This document shows, in pieces, positions 1 through 7,259 of a stretch of 16,872 nt of DNA. The stretch's first letter is position 1. Each line of letters opens with the position of its first letter. The notes beneath the pieces were generated by a model, which saw only the letters and a list, made by a program, of their open reading frames with translations, had not been told where the DNA came from and did no database searches. The DNA is from UBA4661 sp002405405 (GTDB lineage Bacteria > Bacteroidota > Ignavibacteria > Kapaibacteriales > UBA4661), in contig DAIUAL010000058.1 of NCBI GenBank assembly GCA_036847245.1, positions 1-16,872 of the forward strand, read 5' to 3'. The translations under genes and the position numbers were made by a program.

Positions 1-189
1 CCCAATTTCACGCTCAATACCCGACATGAAGTAGATAACCAAAAAAATGGGCTTATCGACCGACTTAGGATTATTTTTTTGCTGACCACGCATAGCGATG
101 TTGCAACTAATGATTGCAAGCACCAACACCATCAACATGCGGACATGCTGATATTTTACTAAAAACTGTTTTTTGTTCTTGGTTGTCAT
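1..189 (-). CDS. Exported or lipoprotein-like protein, N-terminal part only
   Basis: Only the first 63 codons lie in the window; the gene continues beyond position 1. The ATG is at 189-187 and is preceded by a strong ribosome binding site (AAAAGGAGAG, about 6 bases from the ATG), which fixes the start. The N-terminus is Lys-rich (residues 4-12), followed by a hydrophobic stretch around residues 18-28 ending in I-I-S-C. That is compatible with a lipobox with Cys29 as the lipidated residue, or with a simple membrane anchor. A second hydrophobic patch starts near residue 43 (KPIFLVIYF). I do not recognise the family. Export is inferred from the N-terminus; the function is unknown. Confidence 0.6.
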   Translation of the reverse strand, partial: MTTKNKKQFLVKYQHVRMLMVLVLAIISCNIAMRGQQKNNPKSVDKPIFLVIYFMSGIEREIG

Positions 190-265
190 AATGACTCTCC
201 TTTTGTTAGGGTTTCGCCATTCGCTTTCTCCTTACGTACACATGATTAAAGTTGATTTGTGTCCG

Positions 266-273
266 TATCTTTG
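266..273 (+). promoter_or_regulatory. Possible Bacteroidota-type -7 element (TATCTTTG)
   Basis: TATCTTTG matches the TAnnTTTG -7 consensus of Bacteroidota housekeeping promoters. No TTTG or TTG lies 19-21 bases upstream, where the -33 element should be, so the match is incomplete. No gene follows on this strand; only hairpins do. An 8-base match can occur by chance. Confidence 0.25.
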
Positions 274-318
274 CACAGTATGTTCCTCCGACTCTTCAAA
301 ATTGGGGTTCTGTACAAC

Positions 319-371
319 GCATGGGCGAGAAACGAATGACTTTGAAAGTTTTTCTCCCATGCGAATTTTTT
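319..371 (+). terminator. Imperfect hairpin followed by T-run
   Basis: GCATGGGCGAGAAAC (319-333) pairs with GTTTTTCTCCCATGC (348-362) with two imperfect positions and a 14-base loop. GAATTTTTT follows on the plus strand. The shape resembles a rho-independent terminator for plus-strand transcription, although no plus-strand gene precedes it. It could instead be the 3' end of a small RNA. Confidence 0.35.
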
Positions 372-564
372 GTTCTGTTGTCAAGATCTGAGCATTTCTT
401 TTCGTCTGTCCTTATCGTAACAATGCGTTTTCGCACCTCGAAAGTAAAACTCTAACGAATGCTCATTACTGCTCAATTTACACAACCGATTTTCAAAAAA
501 TAGAGTACATGATAGAGTATGTGGAAAACTTTTTTGCAGGCGTGGTACGGCATCGTAAATGCGC

Positions 565-605
565 AAAAGGCGAGATTCCTATATGAGGATTCTCGCCTTT
601 TTCTC
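565..605. terminator. Strong bidirectional terminator hairpin
   Basis: AAAAGGCGAGA (565-575) pairs perfectly with TCTCGCCTTTT (591-601). After one T-T mismatch, TCCT pairs with AGGA, leaving a 5-base loop. The hairpin lies about 20 bases past the stop of the minus-strand DinB-family gene and is probably its terminator. The longer T-run (TTTTT) is on the plus strand, so it could also end transcription arriving from the left. Confidence 0.75.
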
Positions 606-625
606 TGAGAGCTATGATGTAGATA

Positions 626-1174
626 CTACGAAGCCGCTTTCACTGCTCGCTCTGCTTGGCGTGTATGACGTTCATTGTGCATGATAACAGCTTGCACACC
701 AATAAAAGCATCAAGTGTGATAAACTTGGCAATGGGCGATGCAATCACCGTTGTGCGCAAGGTCTGCTCAGGAATTGCCATGATTGTTTTTTCTAGTTCT
801 TTGACGACATGAAGATATTTTGTGAGAATATCTTTGGACAATGTGCTTTGCGAAGGAATAGCTCGACTAGGTGCTTTCAACTTCTTCATATTGTCTGGAT
901 CGAGAAACGAAAGATACATGCTATTCCACACCTTTGTTAGCGGACTGTATTGTGTCCAAAAAGTATCACGCTGTTTTTTGTCGGCAATACGCTGAAATGT
1001 CTTTAAGTACCATGCGGCAACAAAAGTCATGTGTTCAACGCACTGCAAGGCACTCCATGACTCTGCCGATGCTTTTGCATTGAGAACATCATCAGAGAGC
1101 GTCAGCATAGCTTCTACACGTTCTGTTGTCGAACGATCCTGGGCAAGGATTTCGGGAATAGAATTGATCTGCAT
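626..1174 (-). CDS. DinB-family (DinB_2-like) putative metalloprotein
   Basis: This 182-residue protein fits the DinB/DfsB four-helix-bundle superfamily, whose members bind a divalent metal through three histidines and often act as thiol-dependent transferases; the substrate here is unknown. Candidate ligands are His48 (in the W-S-A-L-Q-C-V-E-H segment typical of helix 2) and the HxxxH pair His166/His170 near the C-terminus. I chose the ATG at 1174 because AAAGGAAAA precedes it and because an upstream start would overlap the preceding gene. That gene's stop is only 4 bases upstream, so the two form one transcription unit. A hairpin terminator follows. The superfamily assignment is fairly secure; this is not SOS-regulated dinB in the E. 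coli sense (DNA polymerase IV). Confidence 0.75.
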   Translation of the reverse strand: MQINSIPEILAQDRSTTERVEAMLTLSDDVLNAKASAESWSALQCVEHMTFVAAWYLKTFQRIADKKQRDTFWTQYSPLTKVWNSMYLSFLDPDNMKKLKAPSRAIPSQSTLSKDILTKYLHVVKELEKTIMAIPEQTLRTTVIASPIAKFITLDAFIGVQAVIMHNERHTRQAERAVKAAS

Positions 1175-1178
1175 CGTA

Positions 1179-1943
1179 TCATTTTCCTTTGATTTGCTCA
1201 AGAAGTTGCGCCGCTTCTTGTTTGCGCACATCATCCCCAACTTCTTGATTTTTCATATTCGGAATTGCATAGAGTTCTTTTTTTGCATCCTGCCATTTTT
1301 CATCTTTCACTAATGCACGTGCATAATCCAAGTGAAACATCACAAATCCTTGTCGCAGTTCTGTTGCTTTTTTCAGATTTGAAATTGCTTCAGCGATATT
1401 ACCCCAACCTAAGCCGATAGGCATCCGAATAATTTTTGGTGTTTCCGTCAAACGTAAATGTGTGCGACCCAAAATATAGTGCGCCGTAGCAAGCGATGCC
1501 GGTGTTGCATTATTAAGTTGAATAGCATAATTCGCATCATCGCGAGCAGACTTGACTAAGTCTGCAACACCGGTAACACCTTTGAAGAGCGCGATTTTAC
1601 CCGATGCAGCGGCACGACGGATATAACCATTCATACCCTTACCATTAGCGGCAACTGCCTCATTGGCGTATTGCAGTGCTTTGTTGTAGAGTGCTTCTTG
1701 TTCACCTTTGTTTTGAGTAGCATCACCCAGAAGAACATTCACTCGCGCCAAACGCCACAAAACTTCGTAATCTTTAGGAGCAGATTTATACGCTGTCTCG
1801 ATAGTATTTTTTGCTTCATTCAGATTTGCTGATTCCAGTAAAGCATCGGTTCTATCGCATAAGGATTTTGTGTCTTGAGCAAAGACCAAGCAAGTGCCGG
1901 CAACAACCAACCATGCACTGAGCAACAAACGAAGAGTTTTCAT
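1179..1943 (-). CDS. Exported RMDN-like TPR protein
   Basis: This 254-residue protein has a clear signal peptide (residues 1-22, hydrophobic core then FA|Q), so it probably acts in the periplasm. The rest is helical and TPR-like. Its order of segments resembles the RMDN (regulator of microtubule dynamics) TPR family, which also has bacterial members. These segments are an N-terminal TPR around 25-75, a long helix pair with YIRRAAASGKIAL near 105-120, an A-T-A-H-Y-I-L-G-R segment near 155, a G-W-G-N-I-A-E-A-I-S-N-L-K-K-A stretch near 180-195, and a final Y-A-R-A-L repeat. TPR domains bind proteins; no catalytic motif is visible. The start is supported by AGGAA upstream of the ATG. It is the first gene of a unit with the DinB-family gene. 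The family call is from memory of the motif layout and is moderate. Confidence 0.65.
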   Translation of the reverse strand: MKTLRLLLSAWLVVAGTCLVFAQDTKSLCDRTDALLESANLNEAKNTIETAYKSAPKDYEVLWRLARVNVLLGDATQNKGEQEALYNKALQYANEAVAANGKGMNGYIRRAAASGKIALFKGVTGVADLVKSARDDANYAIQLNNATPASLATAHYILGRTHLRLTETPKIIRMPIGLGWGNIAEAISNLKKATELRQGFVMFHLDYARALVKDEKWQDAKKELYAIPNMKNQEVGDDVRKQEAAQLLEQIKGK

Positions 1944-2211
1944 GAAGAATTCCTAAAAAAGTGAAAGAAGAATAATGAACTTCGACGATATGCAATGATG
2001 ACTTTTCATGCTTCATGCACACACCAACAAAAATAAACGGACTTTGAAAAGAATACTGTAAAATTCTCATACGCAGATTGTAATTTTCCTCTCAACTTCG
2101 AGATTCGCTTGCTATACAAAGAGTGGGGATATTCGACACACTGCGTCACAGTCTCGAAGCAATCTACTATAGATGTGCAAGTTTTTTTCATTTCTCATAA
2201 AAGGAGTTTGT
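1944..2211. promoter_or_regulatory. Divergent promoter region, TPR gene / barrel gene
   Basis: This 268-base space separates two divergently transcribed exported-protein genes. On the minus strand TATTTTTG (2035-2028) matches the Bacteroidota TAnnTTTG -7 pattern about 85 bases before the TPR start, but it lacks a clear -33 element. An 8-base inverted pair, CTTCGAGA (2096-2103) and TCTCGAAG (2152-2159), flanks the likely promoter of the barrel gene and could form a 5' leader hairpin or an operator. These assignments are weak. Confidence 0.3.
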
Positions 2212-3282
2212 ATGCGTGTTGCTTCGCTTATTCGTTGGTGTGTGTTGTTTGTTGTGGTAAGTATGCAAAGTCATGTTGCGTTAGCACAACGCGAGCAACT
2301 CGGTATTCGTTTTGAAAGCATCGGGTCAGCAGGTTTTAAAAATCCTCTTCCGACATTAAGCGGTTCGCCGAATGTCAGTGCAAATTCTGTCATTTTCAAT
2401 GCGGCATTTCGATCACTTCTTGATGCCGAAGGTTCAACAGTACTCACCAGTGGTGTGCAGTATCGCTACACCAATGTTTCGATGACCGGTGTAAATGGTT
2501 TCACTTCGAAAGATTTACACATGGCATTTGCTGATTTACTCTTGATGCGCGGACTCAATGATAATTGGGCACTCTTTGCGGCGGTACGACCGGGTGTCTT
2601 TTCTGATTTTCAAAATGGCAGTACGGGCTTTCGAATTGAGGGTGCTGTCTTTGTGGATAATTTCATAAGCGAAACAACAACTCTGGGCTTCGGCTTGAGT
2701 CGTACATCCCTCTTCGGGCGTGACTTGATTATTCCGGTTGTGCATCTTATCTATGTACCTTCGGCAAGTGTGTTGATTGACTGTCTCTTACCCGGTCGTG
2801 CTGACTTCTGGTATTATCCTAGCAAAACATGGGAACTTGGCGTGAACTTCTCGTTTGGCGGAACATTATACGAAACAGGACAACGAGCGGGAGGAACATT
2901 TGCAAGTGCTGATCGTTTTGCATTCGCGCAATTAACCGGCGGTCCTGTTGTGCGGTACAATCTCCTCGACAAAACATATCTATCATTGGAAGCCGGTATG
3001 ACGTTGACACGCAGAGCCGAATTAACCAACTCTTCCATAGTGAGTGGCACACGGTTATTGGGTGTAGAGACACCGGCTCCGGTACAAGCATTCAATCCAC
3101 AAAATGCGGTGTTTGTTCGTGCAGGGATGCAGATCATGTTCTACCACTATCTCGCTACTTCTCTAGAGGAGAACAAACGGGTAATCGCTATGATTACCCT
3201 TTTTCTTTTTGCCTGCCTTACACGACGAAAGGTAATTTTACCATACGCAATGAGTACGAAGAAACATCATGATAAGCTGTAA
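2212..3282 (+). CDS. DUF6268-like outer-membrane beta-barrel, probably read through at its end
   Basis: The start ATG at 2212 follows AAAAGGAG at good spacing and gives a clean signal peptide (residues 1-25, ALA|Q). The body alternates short amphipathic strands with turns, including W-A-L-F-A-A-V-R-P-G near 120 and F-W-Y-Y-P-S-K-T-W-E-L-G-V-N-F-S near 204-219. This pattern fits the DUF6268 outer-membrane barrel family of Bacteroidota. Its function is not known; a porin-like or structural role is inference. Residue 310 is Phe at the end of a strand (FVRAGMQIMF), the usual C-terminal signal of an outer-membrane barrel. The frame nevertheless continues for 46 more residues through a perfect terminator hairpin (3179-3210) and overlaps the convergent ygfZ gene by 65 bases. 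The natural end is probably at or near 3141-3166. Confidence 0.7.
   Translation: MRVASLIRWCVLFVVVSMQSHVALAQREQLGIRFESIGSAGFKNPLPTLSGSPNVSANSVIFNAAFRSLLDAEGSTVLTSGVQYRYTNVSMTGVNGFTSKDLHMAFADLLLMRGLNDNWALFAAVRPGVFSDFQNGSTGFRIEGAVFVDNFISETTTLGFGLSRTSLFGRDLIIPVVHLIYVPSASVLIDCLLPGRADFWYYPSKTWELGVNFSFGGTLYETGQRAGGTFASADRFAFAQLTGGPVVRYNLLDKTYLSLEAGMTLTRRAELTNSSIVSGTRLLGVETPAPVQAFNPQNAVFVRAGMQIMFYHYLATSLEENKRVIAMITLFLFACLTRRKVILPYAMSTKKHHDKL
3179..3210 (+). terminator. Rho-independent terminator of the barrel gene
   Basis: GGGTAATC (3179-3186), loop GCTAT, GATTACCC (3192-3199), then TTTTTCTTTTT (3200-3210). The 8-bp stem is perfect and the T-tract is on the plus strand, so it serves the barrel gene. 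It lies inside the open frame as it now reads. On the minus strand the downstream sequence is GTTTGTTC, a weak tract, so it could help end ygfZ transcription only partly. Confidence 0.85.
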
Positions 3283-4204
3283 TTTCTACATCCGGATTAG
3301 CAAATGCGCTACGGATATAACCAAGTGCAATGTAGCGTTGCAAAGTCGGTGAATAGCATGAAGATGTAATGGAACCAATGATATTGTTGCCATCGCGAAA
3401 TTCTGCACCAATGGGCAGAGCGGTTTCTGATTCAAAACCCATCAGTCGTACTTTAACTTTGTTATAGGTATCTAATCGTGCAATGACCTCTTGTCCGATA
3501 TAACATCCTTTTTTGAAATCAACTAAGCCCACCAGCTGAGCTTCAAGCGGATTATGTTCTTCCGTCCACTCATGCCCTATTTTTCCTATTCCTGCTTCTA
3601 TACGTAGCACTTCATATTCGCCTTCATGAATTTCTGCAATACTCGTCAATGAACGTAACCCTTGAATAATGTTCTCTGCTTTGTCGTGAGCACACATCAC
3701 CAAAAAGTTTTGCTCGACAAATTGATGCAATTTGATAATAGTACAATCTACCCCAAAAAGTGTTCGTTGATTGGATGAAAAATATGGCAGATCGGCATGA
3801 TTTTCCCCTGTGAGATCCTGCAAGAGCAAGGCACTCTGCGGACCAAACACACGAAATGATGCAAAGTTTTGCGAAATATCACGCACTTTGACATCATCCA
3901 TCACGATATACTTTTTGAACCATGCTTGGACAGCTGTAGCCGTTGTATCAGTCAAGTGTAGAATAATACTTTCGGCTTCCACCGACACGACAGCAACATC
4001 GATAATACGTGCCTTTTCCGTTAGCAAGACTGTTTGCGTTCCCTGACCAACCTGCAAATGATTGACCTTATTTGTTGTTAACCGATGCAATAAATCCATA
4101 CGATCAGTACCAACCAAAGCCACTTTGGCAGTATGCGAGACATTGTACCATCCACAAACAGTGTGGGCAAGTGTGTAGGCATTTTCGCGAAAAACCACAT
4201 CCAT
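3218..4204 (-). CDS. ygfZ: YgfZ/GcvT-like folate-binding protein, Fe-S protein maintenance
   Basis: The 328-residue protein has the length and layout of YgfZ, a paralogue of the glycine-cleavage T protein (GcvT) that supports assembly or repair of Fe-S enzymes in a folate-dependent way. The hallmark K-G-C-Y-I-G-Q-E is present at residues 232-239, with Cys234 as the conserved functional cysteine, and is followed by V-I-A-R-L. The N-terminal part has the GcvT-type R-L-T-T-N-K segment (41-46), a family feature (R-xx-T/L-x-ND/NK). The C-terminal barrel (about 255-328) includes the A-L-G-Y-I segment (293-297). The start ATG follows AGGGGATT at a rather long spacing. It converges with the barrel gene on its left and diverges from the hydrolase on its right. 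I see no partner gene of Fe-S assembly nearby. Confidence 0.9.
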   Translation of the reverse strand: MDVVFRENAYTLAHTVCGWYNVSHTAKVALVGTDRMDLLHRLTTNKVNHLQVGQGTQTVLLTEKARIIDVAVVSVEAESIILHLTDTTATAVQAWFKKYIVMDDVKVRDISQNFASFRVFGPQSALLLQDLTGENHADLPYFSSNQRTLFGVDCTIIKLHQFVEQNFLVMCAHDKAENIIQGLRSLTSIAEIHEGEYEVLRIEAGIGKIGHEWTEEHNPLEAQLVGLVDFKKGCYIGQEVIARLDTYNKVKVRLMGFESETALPIGAEFRDGNNIIGSITSSCYSPTLQRYIALGYIRSAFANPDVEITAYHDVSSYSLRMVKLPFVV

Positions 4205-4502
4205 GAAAACTTAATCCCCTGAAAAAAATACAGAATAAGCTACTGCGTAACTGTAAACAACAATGAACCCAATAGCATGAAAAAAGTAAGTCCCAATATT
4301 GGATAAGCTACAGTTTTTAGCTTATTTTACCAACGATAATTCAACTCTCCAAAGTGAAGTTCCACAATCGGTCAGATGTAGATCTTTACATCATTGGTAC
4401 CATTCTTAGAGTGAAATTACCGAATTCTCAAGTGTGTTCTTAGAGACAGTACAAAGCATCATACGTACATATTTTATTTCCAACCTTTTTACGCTGATCT
4501 CA
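4205..4502. promoter_or_regulatory. Divergent control region with repeated and palindromic motifs
   Basis: This 298-base region lies between the divergent ygfZ and hydrolase genes. ATAAGCTAC occurs at 4235-4243 and 4303-4311. The same core is inverted (TAGCTTAT) at 4318-4325, so the last two form an 8-bp perfect dyad with a 7-base centre. Just upstream is the 10-bp palindrome CCAATATTGG (4293-4302), and at 4395-4402 the palindrome TGGTACCA. No good TAnnTTTG element was found on either strand. The motifs are candidate operator sites; their function is inferred only from symmetry. Confidence 0.35.
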
Positions 4503-5636
4503 ATGATAAAACTTCGATTCATCCTGATGATTGTTTGCACCCTCGTTGCAGTAAACATTCATACGCTTTTGCTTCATGGTCAGCGCATAGCTGCCAATGT
4601 ATCACGCGATTCAATCGCCGCACGACTCCGCGATCTTGGAAGAATTCATACTCCGGAAGGTATTGAGGAAGTCGAACAACTTGATGTCAATGGAAGCAAG
4701 CAATGGATATCCATCCGCGGTCTTAATCGTGCTAATCCGATATTACTTGTATTGCATGGTGGTCCGGGCAGTGCTCTGATGGGAATGACATGGGCGTATC
4801 AAAAGCCCTGGGAAGATTTTTATACAGTGGTCTATTGGGATCAGCGAGGCGTAGGTAAAAGTTTTTCTGCTTCTGACTCTGCACGATTGGGTACGACATT
4901 GTCACCCGAACAACTCGCGCGCGATGCTGCTGTTATCGTCGAGCATATTCGTGCGAAATTTGGTCCTCGCAAGATAGCTGTCATGGGTTTTTCCTATGGT
5001 AGTTCTATTGGTCCGCGCCTCGTTGAGATGCATCCGGATTGGTTTTCAGTATATGTTGGAGTCGGGCAAATGAGCAATGAGAACAATGAAAAGATTATCT
5101 ACGATGAAGTCATGAAGCGTGCCCGCGCGAAAAATAACACAACGGTCATACGCCAACTTGATTCCATCGCACCATATCCTCCCACAAATCGCCGACCCAA
5201 TTATCGCGAACTGAACATGATCCGCAGATATACAGCTCTTTTCGATGGTAATTGGTATGGGAAAAACAATCTCAATCTTTACTACGCACTACCTGCATGG
5301 GGACCGGACTATTCGATTGAGGAAGCTTCAAATGTCGGACCAGCCATGGCTTGGATGGGTCGTCATCTCGTCGACGGTGCGAATGGCGAACGTCCATACA
5401 TCATTGAGAAGTTCCAAATACCGGTTATTATCCTAGGTGGACGTTATGATTTGATGACAACGTATGCCGGTGCGCGTGCATGGTTTGATAAAATCACTGC
5501 TCCCAAAAAGGAGTTTATTACTTTCGAACGCAGTGCACACTTCCTCATGTTTGAAGAACCCGGACGATTCCTTACGACACTTGTTCATACCGTACTTCCA
5601 CTTGCAGGGGGGCAAGCAATCTTTGAGCAACGATAG
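4503..5636 (+). CDS. Exported alpha/beta hydrolase, proline iminopeptidase (S33)-like
   Basis: The 377-residue protein has all parts of an S33-type alpha/beta hydrolase. The oxyanion loop is HGGPG at 85-89. The W-D-Q-R-G segment typical of proline iminopeptidases is at 112-116. The nucleophile elbow G-F-S-Y-G has Ser164, the acid is Asp316 in G-G-R-Y-D, and the base is His346 in S-A-H-F. Such enzymes remove N-terminal Pro or hydrolyse related amides and esters; the exact substrate cannot be read from sequence. The ATG at 4503 gives a signal-peptide-like N-terminus (residues 1-27), so it probably acts outside the cytoplasm, unlike classical cytosolic Pip enzymes. There is no clear ribosome binding site. 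A GTG at 4434 would add 23 residues before the signal and is less likely. No terminator is visible after the stop. Confidence 0.8.
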   Translation: MIKLRFILMIVCTLVAVNIHTLLLHGQRIAANVSRDSIAARLRDLGRIHTPEGIEEVEQLDVNGSKQWISIRGLNRANPILLVLHGGPGSALMGMTWAYQKPWEDFYTVVYWDQRGVGKSFSASDSARLGTTLSPEQLARDAAVIVEHIRAKFGPRKIAVMGFSYGSSIGPRLVEMHPDWFSVYVGVGQMSNENNEKIIYDEVMKRARAKNNTTVIRQLDSIAPYPPTNRRPNYRELNMIRRYTALFDGNWYGKNNLNLYYALPAWGPDYSIEEASNVGPAMAWMGRHLVDGANGERPYIIEKFQIPVIILGGRYDLMTTYAGARAWFDKITAPKKEFITFERSAHFLMFEEPGRFLTTLVHTVLPLAGGQAIFEQR

Positions 5637-5997
5637 AAAACATGATAACAAACGCTTTGTTCAAGCATACAAGACTCTCAGTCCGTAATAATTGTCATAG
5701 TTATATAGCACAGCGACATCTTCACGTTTTTTACGCAACCACTGTAGAAATAGTTGTCACACAATGCTCTTCAGTATCCTTTGTTGATAAGGAATAATGA
5801 CGACCACCTCAAACTTGACGAACAAGTATCCTTGTTCTCTAGAAAATGAAGTGGATAGCTCTTCTGTATTTTGAATACAAATCCGAGACATGCACTTCTC
5901 GCTTTTCTTTCATATTACATCCTGTAATAAGCGCGAAACAATCGCTATTTTGGATAGTCAGTTGAAATTTTCTTCTCGTTTTTATACTGCACGCGCT
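5637..5997 (+). promoter_or_regulatory. 361-bp gene-free region with two dyads
   Basis: The region separates the hydrolase from the acyltransferase, both on the plus strand. Two perfect dyads are visible: GAACAAG-tatc-CTTGTTC (5820-5837) and TATTAC-atcct-GTAATA (5913-5929). GTATT-ttg-AATAC (5867-5879) is a shorter one. TATTTTG occurs at 5867-5873 and 5946-5952, one base short of the Bacteroidota -7 pattern and without a -33 partner. Just after the hydrolase, AACAAA-cgc-TTTGTT (5648-5662) is an AT-rich hairpin without a T-tract. Likely promoter and operator content for the acyltransferase, not proven. Confidence 0.3.
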
Positions 5998-7215
5998 ATG
6001 GCTCAATCGCAACGGTATGACTTTATTGATATGCTTCGCGGACTTTCATGCATCTTTATGATTGAAACACATGTAGTGAATGCACTCATGTTGTCCGGGT
6101 ATCGATATAATCCTCTTTTCTATGTATTGAATACCATCAATGGTTTTGTTTCTATTCTTTTTCTCTTTTGTGCAGGAGCAGGTTTTTGGATTGCCTCGGA
6201 ACGAAAGTTTGAAGATTATCTGCATCTGCGACAACCCTTGCTTACATATGTCAAACGACTGTTATTTATTCTGCTGGTCGCTTATTGGTTAAAAATCCCT
6301 GAGTTTTCTATTCATAAAGTTCTCTCTGCCTCACCGGAAAAAATTATTCACTTTTTTTCTTGCGATGTCCTTGACTGCATCGTTGCCTCGTCTTTCCTCT
6401 CATTAGCTCTGCTCTTGTGTGTACGAAATTTGACCATGCTACGATGGCTGTACACGATACTTGCCTTGGTCATTTTTTTCGGATCGCAGTTTGTTGCCCA
6501 CATCAATTTGACACAGGGTTTGCCGATATGGCTTGGGGGATTCGTTGCACAGCGTCCTGACTCTGCATTTGGCTTGATTCCATGGTCGGGATACTTCTTC
6601 TCAGGCATTGCATTAACAGCGTGGTTCTTTCATGCACATAACAAGCATCTCTTTGCACGGCGTACAGTTGTTGTCAGTGCAATTGCACTCGTCATCATTT
6701 TTGGTGACTTATGGTTGGATATTATTCCCGCTATGACACACCATGGCAATTGGTGGTATTGGTCACCCCTACATTTTGGTTTTCGCATTGCAGTAGTTGC
6801 CTTATTGTTTTGTGGATTATTTCTTTCTGAAGAAACTCTAAAAACCTCGCAGTGGCTTTCTTCCGCAAGCAGTCTCGTTAAAACAATTGGTCAAGAATCA
6901 CTGTTTGTTTATGTCTTCCATTTGATGATTGTTTATGGTTCAGTCGTCAATCTTGGCATCGCATTTTTTGTTGGACCGAATCTTGATCCAATACCTGTTG
7001 CCCTGCTGACCGTCATTATCATCGGCTTGACAACTTACTGCACGCAATTATGGTTTACGGGTAAGCGTGCTCAGACTAATCACCCTAAACGTTTAGTTAC
7101 ATTATCCCTCGCTCTCTTCTTTACAATTTTTTTCATCATACCTAAACCCATCGTGGAAAAAGCAGAACTGTGGTTAAAAACGAATTTTCCACAGTCTTTT
7201 CAACCCAAACAGTAG
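5998..7215 (+). CDS. Multi-pass membrane acyltransferase, HGSNAT/DUF1624-like
   Basis: A 405-residue, strongly hydrophobic protein with about ten predicted membrane segments. It opens with R-Y-D-F-I-D-M-L-R-G-L (6-16), then His25 in M-I-E-T-H, the entry of the DUF1624 / heparan-alpha-glucosaminide N-acetyltransferase catalytic-domain family. That group transfers acetyl or other acyl groups across the membrane to sugars of the envelope. The acceptor here is unknown. Near the C-terminus S-L-F-V-Y-V-F-H-L-M-I resembles the last conserved helix of such acyltransferases. I chose ATG 5998 because the family domain starts at once; an upstream ATG at 5890 would add 36 residues without family features. 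It ends 44 bases before the ABC exporter and may be cotranscribed with it. The related OpgC/Acyltransferase_3 fold is an alternative. Confidence 0.7.
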   Translation: MAQSQRYDFIDMLRGLSCIFMIETHVVNALMLSGYRYNPLFYVLNTINGFVSILFLFCAGAGFWIASERKFEDYLHLRQPLLTYVKRLLFILLVAYWLKIPEFSIHKVLSASPEKIIHFFSCDVLDCIVASSFLSLALLLCVRNLTMLRWLYTILALVIFFGSQFVAHINLTQGLPIWLGGFVAQRPDSAFGLIPWSGYFFSGIALTAWFFHAHNKHLFARRTVVVSAIALVIIFGDLWLDIIPAMTHHGNWWYWSPLHFGFRIAVVALLFCGLFLSEETLKTSQWLSSASSLVKTIGQESLFVYVFHLMIVYGSVVNLGIAFFVGPNLDPIPVALLTVIIIGLTTYCTQLWFTGKRAQTNHPKRLVTLSLALFFTIFFIIPKPIVEKAELWLKTNFPQSFQPKQ

Positions 7216-7259
7216 GAACATCGATTCTTATCAGATATCCTTTTATTGATACTTATTTT

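Larger units (their letters stand above)
190..625. other. 436-bp intergenic region with hairpins, no convincing gene
   Basis: The flanking genes are both on the minus strand and read leftward. The region holds a promoter-like TATCTTTG on the plus strand (266-273), an imperfect hairpin followed by a T-run (319-370), and a strong bidirectional terminator-like hairpin (565-602). Short open frames of 60-72 codons exist on both strands, but none has a convincing ribosome binding site or protein-like composition. The promoter of the leftmost gene must lie somewhere in 190-400, but I could not identify it. Confidence 0.5.

Noticed and set aside
206..220. Four-codon leader peptide (M-A-K-P) with AAGGAG upstream, just before the leftmost minus-strand gene
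   Set aside because: Too short to support as coding; purine-rich AAGGAG occurs easily by chance, and no attenuator structure accompanies it.
483..524. Short tandem similarity (TAGAGTACATGA / TAGAGTATGTGG) as a repeat array
   Set aside because: Only two imperfect 12-base units; no array, spacer pattern or conserved repeat.
381..566. 61-codon minus-strand open frame in the gene-free region
   Set aside because: No ribosome binding site, no recognisable composition, and it begins inside the terminator hairpin.
2814..3137. 107-codon minus-strand open frame within the barrel gene
   Set aside because: Shadow frame opposite a gene with a signal peptide and strand pattern; no ribosome binding site.
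5648..5662. AACAAA-cgc-TTTGTT as a terminator of the hydrolase
   Set aside because: AT-rich 6-bp stem with no T-tract after it; too weak.
5797..5874. 25-codon plus-strand frame preceded by AAGGA in the gap before the acyltransferase
   Set aside because: The spacing from AGGA to ATG is too short, the composition is unremarkable, and it overlaps the dyad at 5820-5837.
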